Source of the DNA: Rugosibacter aromaticivorans | GTDB lineage: Bacteria > Pseudomonadota > Gammaproteobacteria > Burkholderiales > Rhodocyclaceae | Direction: 5' to 3' | Assembly (NCBI RefSeq): GCF_000934545.1 | Contig: NZ_CP010554.1 | Coordinates: 1,240,001-1,304,000, forward strand | Length of the DNA: 64,000 nt | Shown here: positions 41,852 through 52,500 of the stretch, piece by piece | Layout of the letters: every line of letters begins with the position of its first letter | Position numbering within the stretch: position 1 is the first letter of the stretch | Translations under genes and position numbers: made by a program | The notes under the pieces: generated by a model | Database searches by the model: none | What the model was told of the DNA's origin: nothing | Seen by the model: only the letters and a program-made list of their open reading frames with translations

Positions 41852-44800
41852 ATGTCCTCAAAACAAGATAAAACGACTGTGTTTAACCAGGCAGAGGGCG
41901 TCATTAACATTGGTGGCATTGACGCTTTGGTACGCCTTGCCTTGGATCAGGTGCGCACAGATGCGCGCTGTGGGCTTAAAACCGGCATGTTTGTCTCGGG
42001 TTATCGTGGCTCGCCATTAGGCATGCTGGATGCTGCGCTCATCAAGCAGCAGAAAATGCTGGTCGAAAGCAATATCCACTTTGTCGATGGAATCAATGAA
42101 GATTTAGCTGCTACAGCCGTCTGGGGTACGCAAATGCTGCACACCGTTGGCCGGCAAAAGCTCGATGGTGTCACCGGCATGTGGTACGGTAAAGCACCAG
42201 GAGTTGATCGGAGCGGAGACGCGCTCAAGCATGCCAATTACACCGGCATTGGCAAAAATGGCGGTGTGCTCGCCGTGGTGGGGGATGATCCAAGTTGTAA
42301 GTCATCATCACTACCCAGTCAATCCGAGCCGATGCTGTATCACGTGGGAATCCCCTCATTGTATCCAGGCAACGTACAAGATATTCTTGACCTGGGGCTG
42401 CATGGCTACAACCTGTCACGATTGTCAGGCTTGTGGATCGGTTTGAAAATTGTGACGAATGTGGCGGATGGTTCAGGCACTGCCGACGTGTCTCCCGAGC
42501 GGCTGAAGTTCATTACGCCGGACATGACGTTTGACGGCAAACCATTTACCCCGCGTATGAATTTGGGTATGAATGTGCGCGCCGAAGCGCTGGAGATGGA
42601 GCAGTCGCTCTACACCCGCAGGCTGGAAGTTGCGCGGCGCTATGCGCGTGAGAATAATCTGAACAACGTCGTGTTTCCCAATGCAGACGCCTGGCTGGGC
42701 ATTATTACTGCCGGCAAGACTTATCACGATTTATGCCAGGCCTTTCTCGAAATGGGGCTGGACGATGCGGCGCTGCGCCGCTATGGCATTCGCATTTTGA
42801 AGATGGGCATGTTGTTCCCGATGGAGCCCACGGTTGTGCGTGAGTTTGCGCAAGGACTGGAAGAGATTTTTGTGATCGAAGAGAAGCGGCCGTTTCTTGA
42901 GATGTTTGCCAAGAACATTCTTTACGGCAGCGCAAATGCCCCTCGCATTGTCGGGAAATTCGACGAGGAAGAAAAAGAGCTGCTGCCGCACTATGGCGAA
43001 TTTGAGTCGGACGTCATTGCGCGTGCGTTGACCCAGCGTTTGTCGCGCAAGGCGCGTATCGAGTCAGCGGATGCCTGGCTCAAGCGGCTGGATGAAATTC
43101 ATGCGCGCAGCAAATTGCCCACGGCGGTACGCACGGCCTGGTTCTGTTCAGGTTGCCCGCATAACAGCTCAACCATTGCACCTGAAGGCAGCATCGTCTC
43201 GGCAGGTATTGGCTGCCACACGATGGCGATGTGGATGGGCCGCAATGTGGTGATGGGCACGCATATGGGCGCTGAAGGCGCGCAATGGGTTGGCATGGCG
43301 CCGTTTACCGAGATAGAGCATATTTTTCAGAACATGGGGGATGGCACCTATGCCCATTCGGGTAGCATGGCAATCCGCTATGCGGCGTCAACCGGGGTCA
43401 ACATCACGTTTAAGTTGCTCTACAACGGGCACACCTCAATGACCGGTGGGCAAGCCATCATGGGCAGCCATCCGGTGGCGGACATCGTGTCTGAGTCGCT
43501 GGCGAATGGGGTCAAAAAGGTGATTGTCACCACGGATCATCCCGAACTCTACCAAGGCGTCAGCCTGGCGAATGGCACCGAGGTTTGGCATCGTGATCGG
43601 CTTGATGAAGCGCAGCGCTTGCTGGCGCAGATCAAGGGCACGACGATGCTGATTCATGATCAAGAGTGCGCCGCTGAATTGCGCCGCTCGCGCAGCCGGG
43701 GCAAGGCTGAAGAGCCCGTGCAAACCATCATCATCAACGAGCGTGTGTGCGAAGGGTGTGGTGATTGTGGTGAAAAGGCTAACTGTATGAGTATTGAGCC
43801 GTTACCCACCGAGTTTGGCCGCAAGACACGCATCCATCAAAGCTCTTGCAACAAGGATTATTCCTGCGTCAAAGGGTTTTGCCCTTCGTTTATGACCATC
43901 ACGCCTGAGCCTGATTCCGCAGTGCAGGCAACGGATGCGCCCCGTAAAAAGAAAAAAGCACAGATTCCAGCGCTGGAGCGGACCCTGCCTGAGCCTGTAT
44001 TCAAGGTACAGGGTGATTTTGGTGTGCACTTGATGGGCATCGGCGGCACGGGTTCGGTGACGGTGGCCGCCACGATTGCCAACGCCGCGCGGCTTGAAGG
44101 CCGCCACGTGATCGGGCTAGACCAGACAGGCCTGGCACAAAAAGGGGGGGCGGTGATTTCTGATATCAAGATCACGGCATTACCTTTCAACGGGGCCAAT
44201 AAAATTTCTGATGGGTGTGCCGATCTTTATCTCGGCTTCGATATCCTCAACGCGACAGACCCAAAGAATCTGGATAAGTGTCACCCTGAACGCACCATTG
44301 CCATTGTGTCGACCACCGAGACACCGACGGGGCAGATGGTGACTAATCGTCACGTGGCCTTCCCTGGCTTGAATGGTTTAATGGCGGGCATCGCGCGGGT
44401 GAGCCGCGCGAACGACAATGTGTTTCTTGATGGCCAAGGGCTGGCTGAAGGGTTGTTTGGCGATAGCATGGCAACCAATTTGTTTATGGTTGGCGTGGCC
44501 TTCCAGGCGGGGGCTTTGCCGCTGCTGGCGGCCTCTATTGAGACGGCGATCCAGCAAGCAGGTGTGGGTGTTGAGATGGGCTTGGCGGCCTTCCGCTGGG
44601 GCCGCATGGCGGTGGTTGATCACGCGTTTGTGCAGGCCGAAGCTAGCAAGAGCACAGCACCGGCGAGCGTGAGTATATTGTCGCTGGCCCCGGCGTTAAG
44701 TGCGCCTGCTCGTGCGCTGGTTGATTCTGTGGCGACCCAGGGTGAGCTCAATCGCTTGCTTGAAATACGCGTGCCTGAACTCATTGCGTATCAAAATATC

Positions 44801-45400
44801 GCCTATGCCAAGCGTTACACGGAGGTTATTCACCGTGTCACCAGCGCCGAGAAAATGGCGAATGTCGGGGCCACGAGTTTCAGTCAGGCCGCTGCGCGCT
44901 ATCTATACAAATTGATGGCGTACAAGGATGAATACGAAGTTGCGCGCTTGCACACTGACCCGGCGTTTTTAGCCAAACTGGATGCCCAGTTCAAGGCAGG
45001 CTATAAAGCACAATATCACTTAGCTCCGCCGTTAATCTCCAAGCGTGATCCGATCACCGGTGAGCTGCAGAAGCGTGCATTCGGTCCATGGATTTTGACG
45101 GCATTCAAGCTGCTTGCCAAAATGAAATTTCTGCGCGGCAGCAAGCTGGATATCTTTGGCAAAACGGAAGAGCGTCGTCACGAGCAGCAGATGATCGAAG
45201 ACTACATTCAGTTGCTTGACGAGGTCGCGTCGCAACTAACACCTGCCAACTATGCGGCGGCTGTTCTGTTGGTGAGCGTGCCTGATGAGATTCGTGGCTA
45301 CGGGCATGTCAAAGAGAAAAGCATTGCCGCAGCCAAAGTGTTACAGGCGCAGCGTTTGCAGGCATTTCGTCAATCGCAGCCTGTTGTACTTGCCGCTTGA
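41852..45400 (+). CDS. indolepyruvate:ferredoxin oxidoreductase-like alpha-gamma fusion
   Basis: An 1182-residue thiamine-diphosphate enzyme. Order: TPP/pyrimidine-binding part (GYRGSPLGMLDAALIK; AATAVWGTQM), TPP-binding C-domain (AGIGCHTMAMWMG; MGAEGAQWVGMAPF; GDGTYAHSGSMAIRYA), [4Fe-4S] site ERVCEGCGDCGEKANCMSIE with CNKDYSCVKGFCPS, then a gamma domain (MGIGGTGSVTVAATIANAARLEGRHVIGLDQTGLAQKGGAVISDIK). It should oxidatively decarboxylate an aryl- or branched-chain 2-oxo acid to the acyl-CoA with ferredoxin reduction. ATG 41852 is preferred with GGAG upstream. Confidence 0.9.
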   Translation: MSSKQDKTTVFNQAEGVINIGGIDALVRLALDQVRTDARCGLKTGMFVSGYRGSPLGMLDAALIKQQKMLVESNIHFVDGINEDLAATAVWGTQMLHTVGRQKLDGVTGMWYGKAPGVDRSGDALKHANYTGIGKNGGVLAVVGDDPSCKSSSLPSQSEPMLYHVGIPSLYPGNVQDILDLGLHGYNLSRLSGLWIGLKIVTNVADGSGTADVSPERLKFITPDMTFDGKPFTPRMNLGMNVRAEALEMEQSLYTRRLEVARRYARENNLNNVVFPNADAWLGIITAGKTYHDLCQAFLEMGLDDAALRRYGIRILKMGMLFPMEPTVVREFAQGLEEIFVIEEKRPFLEMFAKNILYGSANAPRIVGKFDEEEKELLPHYGEFESDVIARALTQRLSRKARIESADAWLKRLDEIHARSKLPTAVRTAWFCSGCPHNSSTIAPEGSIVSAGIGCHTMAMWMGRNVVMGTHMGAEGAQWVGMAPFTEIEHIFQNMGDGTYAHSGSMAIRYAASTGVNITFKLLYNGHTSMTGGQAIMGSHPVADIVSESLANGVKKVIVTTDHPELYQGVSLANGTEVWHRDRLDEAQRLLAQIKGTTMLIHDQECAAELRRSRSRGKAEEPVQTIIINERVCEGCGDCGEKANCMSIEPLPTEFGRKTRIHQSSCNKDYSCVKGFCPSFMTITPEPDSAVQATDAPRKKKKAQIPALERTLPEPVFKVQGDFGVHLMGIGGTGSVTVAATIANAARLEGRHVIGLDQTGLAQKGGAVISDIKITALPFNGANKISDGCADLYLGFDILNATDPKNLDKCHPERTIAIVSTTETPTGQMVTNRHVAFPGLNGLMAGIARVSRANDNVFLDGQGLAEGLFGDSMATNLFMVGVAFQAGALPLLAASIETAIQQAGVGVEMGLAAFRWGRMAVVDHAFVQAEASKSTAPASVSILSLAPALSAPARALVDSVATQGELNRLLEIRVPELIAYQNIAYAKRYTEVIHRVTSAEKMANVGATSFSQAAARYLYKLMAYKDEYEVARLHTDPAFLAKLDAQFKAGYKAQYHLAPPLISKRDPITGELQKRAFGPWILTAFKLLAKMKFLRGSKLDIFGKTEERRHEQQMIEDYIQLLDEVASQLTPANYAAAVLLVSVPDEIRGYGHVKEKSIAAAKVLQAQRLQAFRQSQPVVLAA
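44831..44856 (-). repeat. partial 26-bp repeat match inside the oxidoreductase gene
   Basis: On the minus strand TCGGCGCTGGTGACACGG is identical to bases of copy 3 over 18 positions, but the flanking AAAAG end is not conserved. In frame it encodes HRVTSAEK. Confidence 0.4.
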
Positions 45401-45442
45401 TCACGCGTCACTTACCCTGTTTGACAATCGCGGAAAATAATC

Positions 45443-45877
45443 ATGAACGAGTTGAATGGCTACGATTTTGAAGACCTGGCGGTTGGTATGACCGCAACAT
45501 TTGCGAAGACAATCACCGAAGCAGACATTGTGCTATTTGCCAGTGTCTCGGGTGATAACAACGCCATGCATATCAATGAAGAGTTTGCGCAGACCACACA
45601 GTTCAAAGGGCGGATTGCACACGGCATGCTGTCAGCCAGCGTGATATCGGCAGCGATCGCTGGTCGCCTGCCGGGCCCGGGGACGATTTACCTTAGCCAG
45701 AACTTGCGCTTTAAAGCGCCTGTTCGCCCGGGTGATACAGTCCATGCCATAGTCACTATCAAAGAGCTCATGCCAGAAAAACGGCGTGTCTCGTTGACGA
45801 CGATATGTACCGTCGGCGGCAAAGTGGTGATTGATGGCGATGCCCTTGTGATGCCTACGGCGCGTGTTGGGAAGTAG
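45443..45877 (+). CDS. MaoC-like (R)-enoyl-CoA hydratase
   Basis: A 144-residue hot-dog-fold protein. FAKTITEADIVLFASVSGDNNAMHINEEFA is the hydratase-2 motif with catalytic Asp and His, and GRIAHGMLSASVISAAIAGRLPGPGTIYLSQNLRFKAPVRPGDT completes the PhaJ/MaoC pattern. It hydrates 2-enoyl-CoA to (R)-3-hydroxyacyl-CoA. It follows the oxidoreductase by 43 bases and may act on an acyl-CoA made from its product, which is inference. Confidence 0.88.
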   Translation: MNELNGYDFEDLAVGMTATFAKTITEADIVLFASVSGDNNAMHINEEFAQTTQFKGRIAHGMLSASVISAAIAGRLPGPGTIYLSQNLRFKAPVRPGDTVHAIVTIKELMPEKRRVSLTTICTVGGKVVIDGDALVMPTARVGK

Positions 45878-46000
45878 TCAGATAAGTGGAAGTAGTCGTT
45901 GGAAGAAAGTAATCTTTAATTTGCGATGAGCTGAAAACTATGGTCTGCCCGACTGTATCCATTTTCTAAGGCACTTCGCAGAACCCGTAGCCATAAAGCA

Positions 46001-46037
46001 ACAAAGCCTCCAGAGTGAATCACTCTGGAGGCTTTGT
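46001..46037. terminator. bidirectional terminator between maoC-like gene and nrdJ
   Basis: A perfect 17-pair stem, ACAAAGCCTCCAGAGTG with AAT loop and its reverse complement, then TTT. It separates two convergent genes. Confidence 0.9.
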
Positions 46038-46068
46038 TTCAGCCTGCGTAAATTAACAAGCGGTAGTG

Positions 46069-48993
46069 TTAGCCACAGGTCCCCACGGCCCCGCAGGCGG
46101 AGCAGAAGTCGCAGCCGTCTTTGCGAATGACGGCCATGTTGCCGCATTCGTTGCACAAAGAGCCCTGCATCACTTTGATGCCACCACTGGTTTGTGGTGC
46201 AGCACCCGGGGTTTCGAGAATGCCCATCGTGCGGGTGGGGTAGCCGTTTTCGTCGAGGATGCCGAGCATGGCGTAGCGGTGCATGATCAAGCGTGCGATG
46301 TAGGCCACGGTCGAGGGCCAGTTTTGCTGCTTGTTCGAGCCAGGCACGCGGGCCATGAAATCGCCCAGTGGTTCGGCGTAGTTCATCAGTTTGCGCAACT
46401 TCATGCCGATCCATGCGGTATCAAGTACACGCATGTCAAGCGAGAGCAGGCGAGTCAAGCCATCCAGCGCACGGGGGTAGTGGCCGGAGAGCCACACTGA
46501 ATAAGGACGCGTGACGCCATCAGGCAGGGTGATTTCTTTCAGGCCCAACACGAACTCTTCTCCGGAAACGGGGTTGCTGATATCCACTGTCCAGGAGAGC
46601 GTACCGTCGGTGCCGGTTTTCGGCTCATCACGGCTGAACATGCAGTCAATGACGGGTGTGGCGCTTTTCCCTGCGCCATTTTCTATCGCTGCGTCTTCCA
46701 GTGCGCCGAGTTTCTCGCAGCGATAGCGTACTACTTGCGCTAGCGCCGAGACTACACCCGGCACGCGCTTTTTCTCGCCATTGGGTGGGAAAGGCAGATC
46801 GAAGGCTTCTTCGTCCTGCGTTTTGGCCAGCGCGTCAAGTTTGAGTTTCAGCCAGGCTTTATCGTTGGCACGCATATCCATGGACAAGGTTTTTGCCACA
46901 GCGCCGATGCCGCGCGGTTGTTCGGCACCATTGACCCAGACTTCGAAGGGCATGGCACGGCCCATGTCGTTTTCAACCTGCCCGACGAAGAGGGCGAACT
47001 CGCCTTGTGGTGCTTCAATCATGTAAGTCCACGCGGTATTGCCATCGCTCATGCGTGGGCGGCTGGGCCAGCGCAGCGAGGCCAGCACGGGTGCGGGCAG
47101 GGCGCCGATGGAAAGACGCCGATTCGCTGAATCGATGGTGACATCCTGCGGCTGCTTTTGCGCATTGCTAGTGGTGGAATCAACCGAGAGCACGCTACCT
47201 AAAATCGAGTTGGGGCGATACGTGGCCAAACCTTTGAGTCCAGCTTTCCATGCGCTCATGTAAAGGTCTTCAAAGTCGGCGTAAGGGTAGTCGGCTGGCA
47301 CATTCACGGTTTTGGAAATCGAGGTGTCAACAAAGGGCGCAACAGCAGCGACCATGTCTTTGTGTGCCTGTGCCGAGATGTCGAGCGCCGTCACAAAGTA
47401 GTCGGGCAACTTGCTGACATCACCGCCTTGATGCTTGTACAAGCGCCAGGCGTAATCTTCGACGGCGTATTCCTTGTGTGTGCCATCGGCCATGCGTTTT
47501 TTACGCGTGTAGGTCCAGGAGAAGGGCGGCTCGATACCGTTACTGGCGTTGTCGGCAAAGGCCAGGCTTATGGTGCCGGTGGGGGCAATGGAGAGCAGGT
47601 GCGAATTGCGCAAGCCATGCTTTCTGATCTGCTCTTTGACCTTATTCGACAGGCGCGAAGCGAAGTTGCCGCCAGCCAGATACAGGTCGGCGTTGAACAG
47701 CGGAAAGGCGCCGCGTTCTTTGGCGAGTTCGGCGGAATACAGGTAGGCGCGGTCGCGCATGTATTCTGAGATTTTTGCGCCCATATCGCGCGCGGCGGGT
47801 GTGTCGTAACGCAGACGCAGCATGATGAGCGCATCGCCCAGGCCGGTGTAACCCAGGCCAACGCGGCGTTTTGATTGTGCCTCCTGCAGCTGTTGCGGTA
47901 GTGGCCAGTGCGTGGCATCGAGCACGTTGTCGAGCATGCGCACAGAAGTGTCGATCACCTTGCCAAACGCGTCGAAGTCGAAGCGGGCCTGCTCCGAGAA
48001 GGCATCATGCACGAAGGTGGTGAGGTTGATGGAACCCAGGCAGCAGCAGCCATAAGGCGGCAACGGTTGTTCAGCGCAAGGGTTGGTGGCTTCGATGGTT
48101 TCGCAGTAGTACAGATTGTTGTCCTTGTTCATGCGGTCAAGGAACAGAATGCCCGGCTCGGCGTGGTCGTAGGTCGAGCGCATGATCTGATCCCACAGGT
48201 CACGGGCGCGCACCTTGCGATACACCCATAGCCCGTCTTCACGCGGGTAAGCGCCAGCGGCCTTGATGTCGGCAGTGGGTGTGGCACGGTGAGCCAGTTC
48301 AATTTCGCCATCGGTTTCCACCGCCAGCATAAACGCATCAGTGACGCCTACGGAGATGTTGAAATTGGTCAGATCGCCGTGGTCTTTGGCGTGGATGAAT
48401 TCTTCGATATCGGGATGGTCGCAGCGCAACACGCCCATTTGCGCACCGCGTCGGCTGCCGGCGGATTCAACGGTTTCGCACGAGCGGTCGAACACCCGCA
48501 TATAAGAGATGGGGCCGGACGCGCGTGATTGCGTGCCTTTGACATGCGCGCCAATCGGGCGGATAGATGAAAAATCGTAGCCTACACCGCCACCGCGCCG
48601 CATGGTTTCAGCGGCTTGCAATAGGGCGGTGTAGATGCCGGGGCGGCCATCCACAGTTTCAGAAATTGAATCGCCCACCGGTTGCACAAAGCAGTTGATC
48701 AGCGTGGCGCACAGATCGGTACCGGCGGCCGAGTTGATGCGTCCGGCAGGAACGAAACCGTTCTCCTGGGCTTCGAGAAAGCGCGCCTCCCAATGGGCGC
48801 GTTTGTCTTCGGTTTCAACGGTAGCGAGTGCGCGCGCAACCCGTCCGCGAACATCATGCACCGTACGCTCGTTGCCCTTGGCGTATTTTTCGATCAGGAC
48901 TTCACCGGATATTTCTTGTGGCAAAGGTAGGCCCATTTGTCCGGTGTGTTCAATCACTGCGGATTGATTATCTGTTTGGTTGTTGTCTGTCAT
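46069..48993 (-). CDS. nrdJ: adenosylcobalamin-dependent ribonucleotide reductase (class II)
   Basis: A 974-residue Nrd[38 protein letters not shown], the finger-loop region [22 protein letters not shown] and [14 protein letters not shown] are class II/NrdJ signatures. The C-terminus has a zinc-ribbon-like [28 protein letters not shown] that also carries the redox-active Cys. It makes deoxynucleotides with or without oxygen and needs coenzyme B12, so this genome must make or take up cobalamin; no cobalamin riboswitch was seen in the 5' leader. Confidence 0.95.
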   Translation of the reverse strand: MTDNNQTDNQSAVIEHTGQMGLPLPQEISGEVLIEKYAKGNERTVHDVRGRVARALATVETEDKRAHWEARFLEAQENGFVPAGRINSAAGTDLCATLINCFVQPVGDSISETVDGRPGIYTALLQAAETMRRGGGVGYDFSSIRPIGAHVKGTQSRASGPISYMRVFDRSCETVESAGSRRGAQMGVLRCDHPDIEEFIHAKDHGDLTNFNISVGVTDAFMLAVETDGEIELAHRATPTADIKAAGAYPREDGLWVYRKVRARDLWDQIMRSTYDHAEPGILFLDRMNKDNNLYYCETIEATNPCAEQPLPPYGCCCLGSINLTTFVHDAFSEQARFDFDAFGKVIDTSVRMLDNVLDATHWPLPQQLQEAQSKRRVGLGYTGLGDALIMLRLRYDTPAARDMGAKISEYMRDRAYLYSAELAKERGAFPLFNADLYLAGGNFASRLSNKVKEQIRKHGLRNSHLLSIAPTGTISLAFADNASNGIEPPFSWTYTRKKRMADGTHKEYAVEDYAWRLYKHQGGDVSKLPDYFVTALDISAQAHKDMVAAVAPFVDTSISKTVNVPADYPYADFEDLYMSAWKAGLKGLATYRPNSILGSVLSVDSTTSNAQKQPQDVTIDSANRRLSIGALPAPVLASLRWPSRPRMSDGNTAWTYMIEAPQGEFALFVGQVENDMGRAMPFEVWVNGAEQPRGIGAVAKTLSMDMRANDKAWLKLKLDALAKTQDEEAFDLPFPPNGEKKRVPGVVSALAQVVRYRCEKLGALEDAAIENGAGKSATPVIDCMFSRDEPKTGTDGTLSWTVDISNPVSGEEFVLGLKEITLPDGVTRPYSVWLSGHYPRALDGLTRLLSLDMRVLDTAWIGMKLRKLMNYAEPLGDFMARVPGSNKQQNWPSTVAYIARLIMHRYAMLGILDENGYPTRTMGILETPGAAPQTSGGIKVMQGSLCNECGNMAVIRKDGCDFCSACGAVGTCG

Positions 48994-49278
48994 GTTGTCT
49001 CCCGATGAAAATGAGAATGTAGCTTGGGCTGAAAAGGAGTAATTAAAAAACGGGAATTGAAAAGTAAAAAAGTAACGAGTAGGAGTAACTAAAAAAGTGA
49101 GCGGTGAGAAGTAAGGTCAAGGGGCGGAAGGGGTGAAGAAAAGAGTGAAGAAGGGGCTGGCAAAAGAGGTGGAAAAAAGCAGCGACTAAATCTATTTTCG
49201 TGTGCGTTTGAAAGAGCATACCGCAGCTTTTTTAAACGGCAAAGCAATAAATTAAAATATATGTAAAACAGTTAGTTA

Positions 49279-49325
49279 AAAAATATTCTTGTGCTGAGAA
49301 GCAGGATGCATACTGTATATAGTAG
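49279..49325 (-). promoter_or_regulatory. candidate paired NrdR boxes of nrdJ
   Basis: ATACTGTATATAGTAG (49310-49325) matches 12 of 16 positions of the NrdR box as I know it (ACAC(A/T)ATATAT(A/T)GTGT). A weaker site (9 of 16) starts 31 bases before, the spacing typical for NrdR pairs. Some 285 bases separate them from the nrdJ start. Confidence 0.35.
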
Positions 49326-49503
49326 GCTTAATTCCGAATTGAAAGCCGCAGAAAAGTCAAAAAAATGTCATGCTTTTCGGCTGTTGTGCCGCGCATTGGG
49401 TGGGTTTTCCATTCGTAATTCACAGCGCATAACGGGCGGCTTTTGTCCACGCGGGACGGTATTTTCTATACGCTGACGATGAATATGAGCTGAATATTGG
49501 CTG

Positions 49504-49529
49504 AAAAGTCGGTGCTGATGAGACGGCGA
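49504..49529 (+). repeat. 26-bp dispersed repeat, copy 5
   Basis: AAAAGTCGGTGCTGA followed by TGAGACGGCGA. It ends 47 bases upstream of the helicase start used here, in the same direction. Confidence 0.85.
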
Positions 49530-49576
49530 GGTGTTCTGTGTGGTATCTTCCAAGCCCTTTTTATATGGTTTCCTTC

Positions 49577-52500
49577 ATGTCAGGCACACTCTCGGAAAGC
49601 ACCGATTATCTGGCCGAACTGGATAATGAGTACGGTTCTGCCACGGTACAACGTGGTTTGGCGTATGCAACAGAGGGGCGTGTCTCGATTCTTTCCGTTG
49701 AACGAGATCCCCTGGAAATCCATGTGGAAGCCAGCGTACAGGGCAGTGTTCAGCTGCCGTATCAGGTGGATTTATGGCTGTCACTGACCGCAACCGGTGC
49801 CATTCGGGGTGTGGATAACGACTGTACTTGCCCGGTGGGCATGGACTGCAAACATGCCGTAGCCGCATTGTGGATGTACTACCAGCAGTCGGGATTGGTT
49901 CAGTCTGAAGGAAGTTTGTTGCCTGGCGCAGAAGCCTTTCCAGCGCCGAGCACCGCTGTCTTGGAATGGTTAGACGAGCTGGACGACACTCCGCCGGTGA
50001 TGGATGTGCCAGCAATGAGCAAAAAAGCTTTGCTTCAATGCGTGGTGTATTTATTGCGGCGAGGGCAATCGATGCGATTGGCATTGGGCAAAAGTCGGCA
50101 GACTAAAACAGGTGGACTGGGTAAGCCCGTCATTTACCAACCGCAACCCTATGATTTAGGAAGCATGCGCAGCCATCGCGAGTTTATTCTTGACGACGAT
50201 GTGCCTCCCCTGCGGCTGTTTATTGCGCTACAGGCCGGAACCACATTTCGCTATCAAGATGATGTTGAGCTGACTGGCGAGACGGGTGCTTTGTTGTTAC
50301 GCCAAGCCCTGCGCACGGGAAGGCTGTACCTGGATGGCGCACTGGATCAGCCTGTACACCAAGGCCAGCCACAGCCCTTGGTGCTCAGTTGGGAACGTAA
50401 TCTGGCGGGTTTGCAGCAGGCGCGTGTGCGTTTGCCTGAACCTTTGGAAGTTGTTTCCACCTGGCCATTGTTCTATCTTGATCCTGCGAATTTCCAGCTC
50501 GGCGAGTTGCATTCGGCTCTACCTGAAACGCTCCTGAAGAAATTATTGACTGCACCGCCACTGAATGAGGCTGATGCGCCCTTGGTACGTCAGCAGCTGT
50601 CGCGTATTGCGCAGCAAAAAGGCGTCAGTTTGCCTCTGCCCGATGCACCTGAAAGCATCGTTGCAGGCAAACCCATGGCGTATTTGACACTGACCGCGAG
50701 GCGGTTTCGCAGCTTTGCAGCGAAGGGCGCATTGGAGACGCATGCGATTGCCACCTTGCAGTTCAGGTATCCGGAAGGCATCAGTGTGGTGGGGAGTGAA
50801 CGCCCCGCCCCCATGATGCGGCGACAAAAAGCGGGGGGGCAATGGGAAACGCTGCTGCGTGACCTGCAAGCTGAAGGCGAGGTATGGGCGTCTTTACAAG
50901 CATTAGGCTTTGAAAGTTATCGGCAGCGTTTGCCGGGCTATCAGGCCGCAGCGCTTGATGATTGCCTCATGCCGGGGCGTAGCGATGCGACCGGCTGGAT
51001 GCCCTTTCTTGATACCGGCGTGGACGCGCTAGAGCAAGCCGGTGTATCCGTCACCTTGGCGGAAGACTTTCCCTTTCACTTGACTGCGGCAGATGAGTGG
51101 TTTGTTGGCGTAGAAGAAGCCGGTAGTGATTGGTTTAACCTTGATCTGGGCGTGATGGTCGGTGATGAACGGGTGAGCCTTGTGCCGCCGCTCTTGCGCT
51201 TGTTGCATGAACAGCCTAAGTTTTTAGCTACGGTGCGGGCGCTGGAAGACGACGTCAGTATTCCAGTAGCGCTTGATGCACGCCGTATCCTGCCCGTACC
51301 GGCTGGGCGACTCAAAGCGTGGTTACTGCCGCTTCTAGAATTTCTTGATGATGACCGGCCTCGGTTGGCGCGTCATCATGCCTCCGCCTTGGCCGGGTTG
51401 GAGGAGCATGCGACACAGTGGATCGGTAGCGATGAGCTGCGGATGCTGGCGAAAAAATTGCAGGATTTTTCTGGCATGACACATCAGCCCCCCGCTACCG
51501 GCTTTATGGCAACCTTACGGCCTTATCAACAAGTGGGACTTAATTGGCTGCAATTTCTGCGCGAATATGGCCTGGCCGGCATCCTTGCCGATGACATGGG
51601 GCTAGGCAAGACCGTACAGACACTGGCTCACTTGCATCTGGAAAAAGTTTCTGGCCGCGCTGACAAACCTAGCCTTGTAGTGGCAACAACAAGCCTGATG
51701 GTCAACTGGAAAAATGAAGCTGCCCAGTTCACCCCTGATCTGAACGTGCTGGTGCTGCATGGCAAGGATCGTGCGGATCGATTCGATGAAATCGCGGCTG
51801 CCGACATTATTCTTACCACCTACCCTTTGCTCGTGCGCGACCGTGACATACTTTTAGCGCATGACTATCATCTGCTGGTGATGGATGAGGCACAGTTCAT
51901 CAAAAACCCGAAAGCACAGGCGCATCAGGTGGCACGTCAATTAAAGGCGCGGCATCGGTTGTCTTTAACCGGAACGCCCTTGGAAAACCATCTAGGTGAG
52001 TTGTGGGCGCAATTTGATTTTCTTATGCCGGGCTTATTGGGTCGCGCGCAGCATTTTGCAAAACTTTTTCGAACACCGATTGAAAAAATGGGTGACGAAG
52101 AAGTACGGCGTCGACTGGCAGATAGAGTTAGGCCCTTTCTGTTGCGAAGAACAAAAGAGCAGGTGTTGAGAGAGCTGCCACCGCGAACAGAAATTGTGCG
52201 CTGGGTTGAGCTCGAAGGAAGCCAGCGAGATATTTACGAAAGCCTGCGCGTCGTGTTCGACAAAAAACTGCGCCAAGTCCTGGCCCAGCAAGGTGCGGGA
52301 CGCAGCCAGATCATGATTCTCGATGCCCTGTTAAAACTGCGCCAAGTCTGCTGTGATCCTCGCTTGGTCAAGTTGCCGGCGACCGAAGCGCTAGTCAAAA
52401 AAGGCGCGGTACCTTCTGCCAAATTAGACACACTCATGGAGATGCTGGAAGAGCTGCTGGATGAAGGGCGTAAGGTGCTGCTGTTTTCGCAATTCACTTC

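Larger units (their letters stand above)
48994..49576. other. long intergenic region upstream of nrdJ and the helicase
   Basis: No supported gene. Bases about 49020-49195 are strongly purine-biased on the plus strand, with recurring AGTAA and GTGAAGAA words, so the nrdJ leader RNA would be pyrimidine-rich. A candidate NrdR box pair lies at 49279-49325 and a repeat copy at 49504. Confidence 0.5.

Noticed and set aside
48994..49300. Cobalamin riboswitch before the B12-dependent reductase
   Set aside because: No B12 box or recognisable core on the minus strand; the region is purine-biased repeats.
50091..50116. Further copy of the 26-bp repeat in the helicase gene
   Set aside because: Only AAAAGTCGGC is shared; the remainder does not match.
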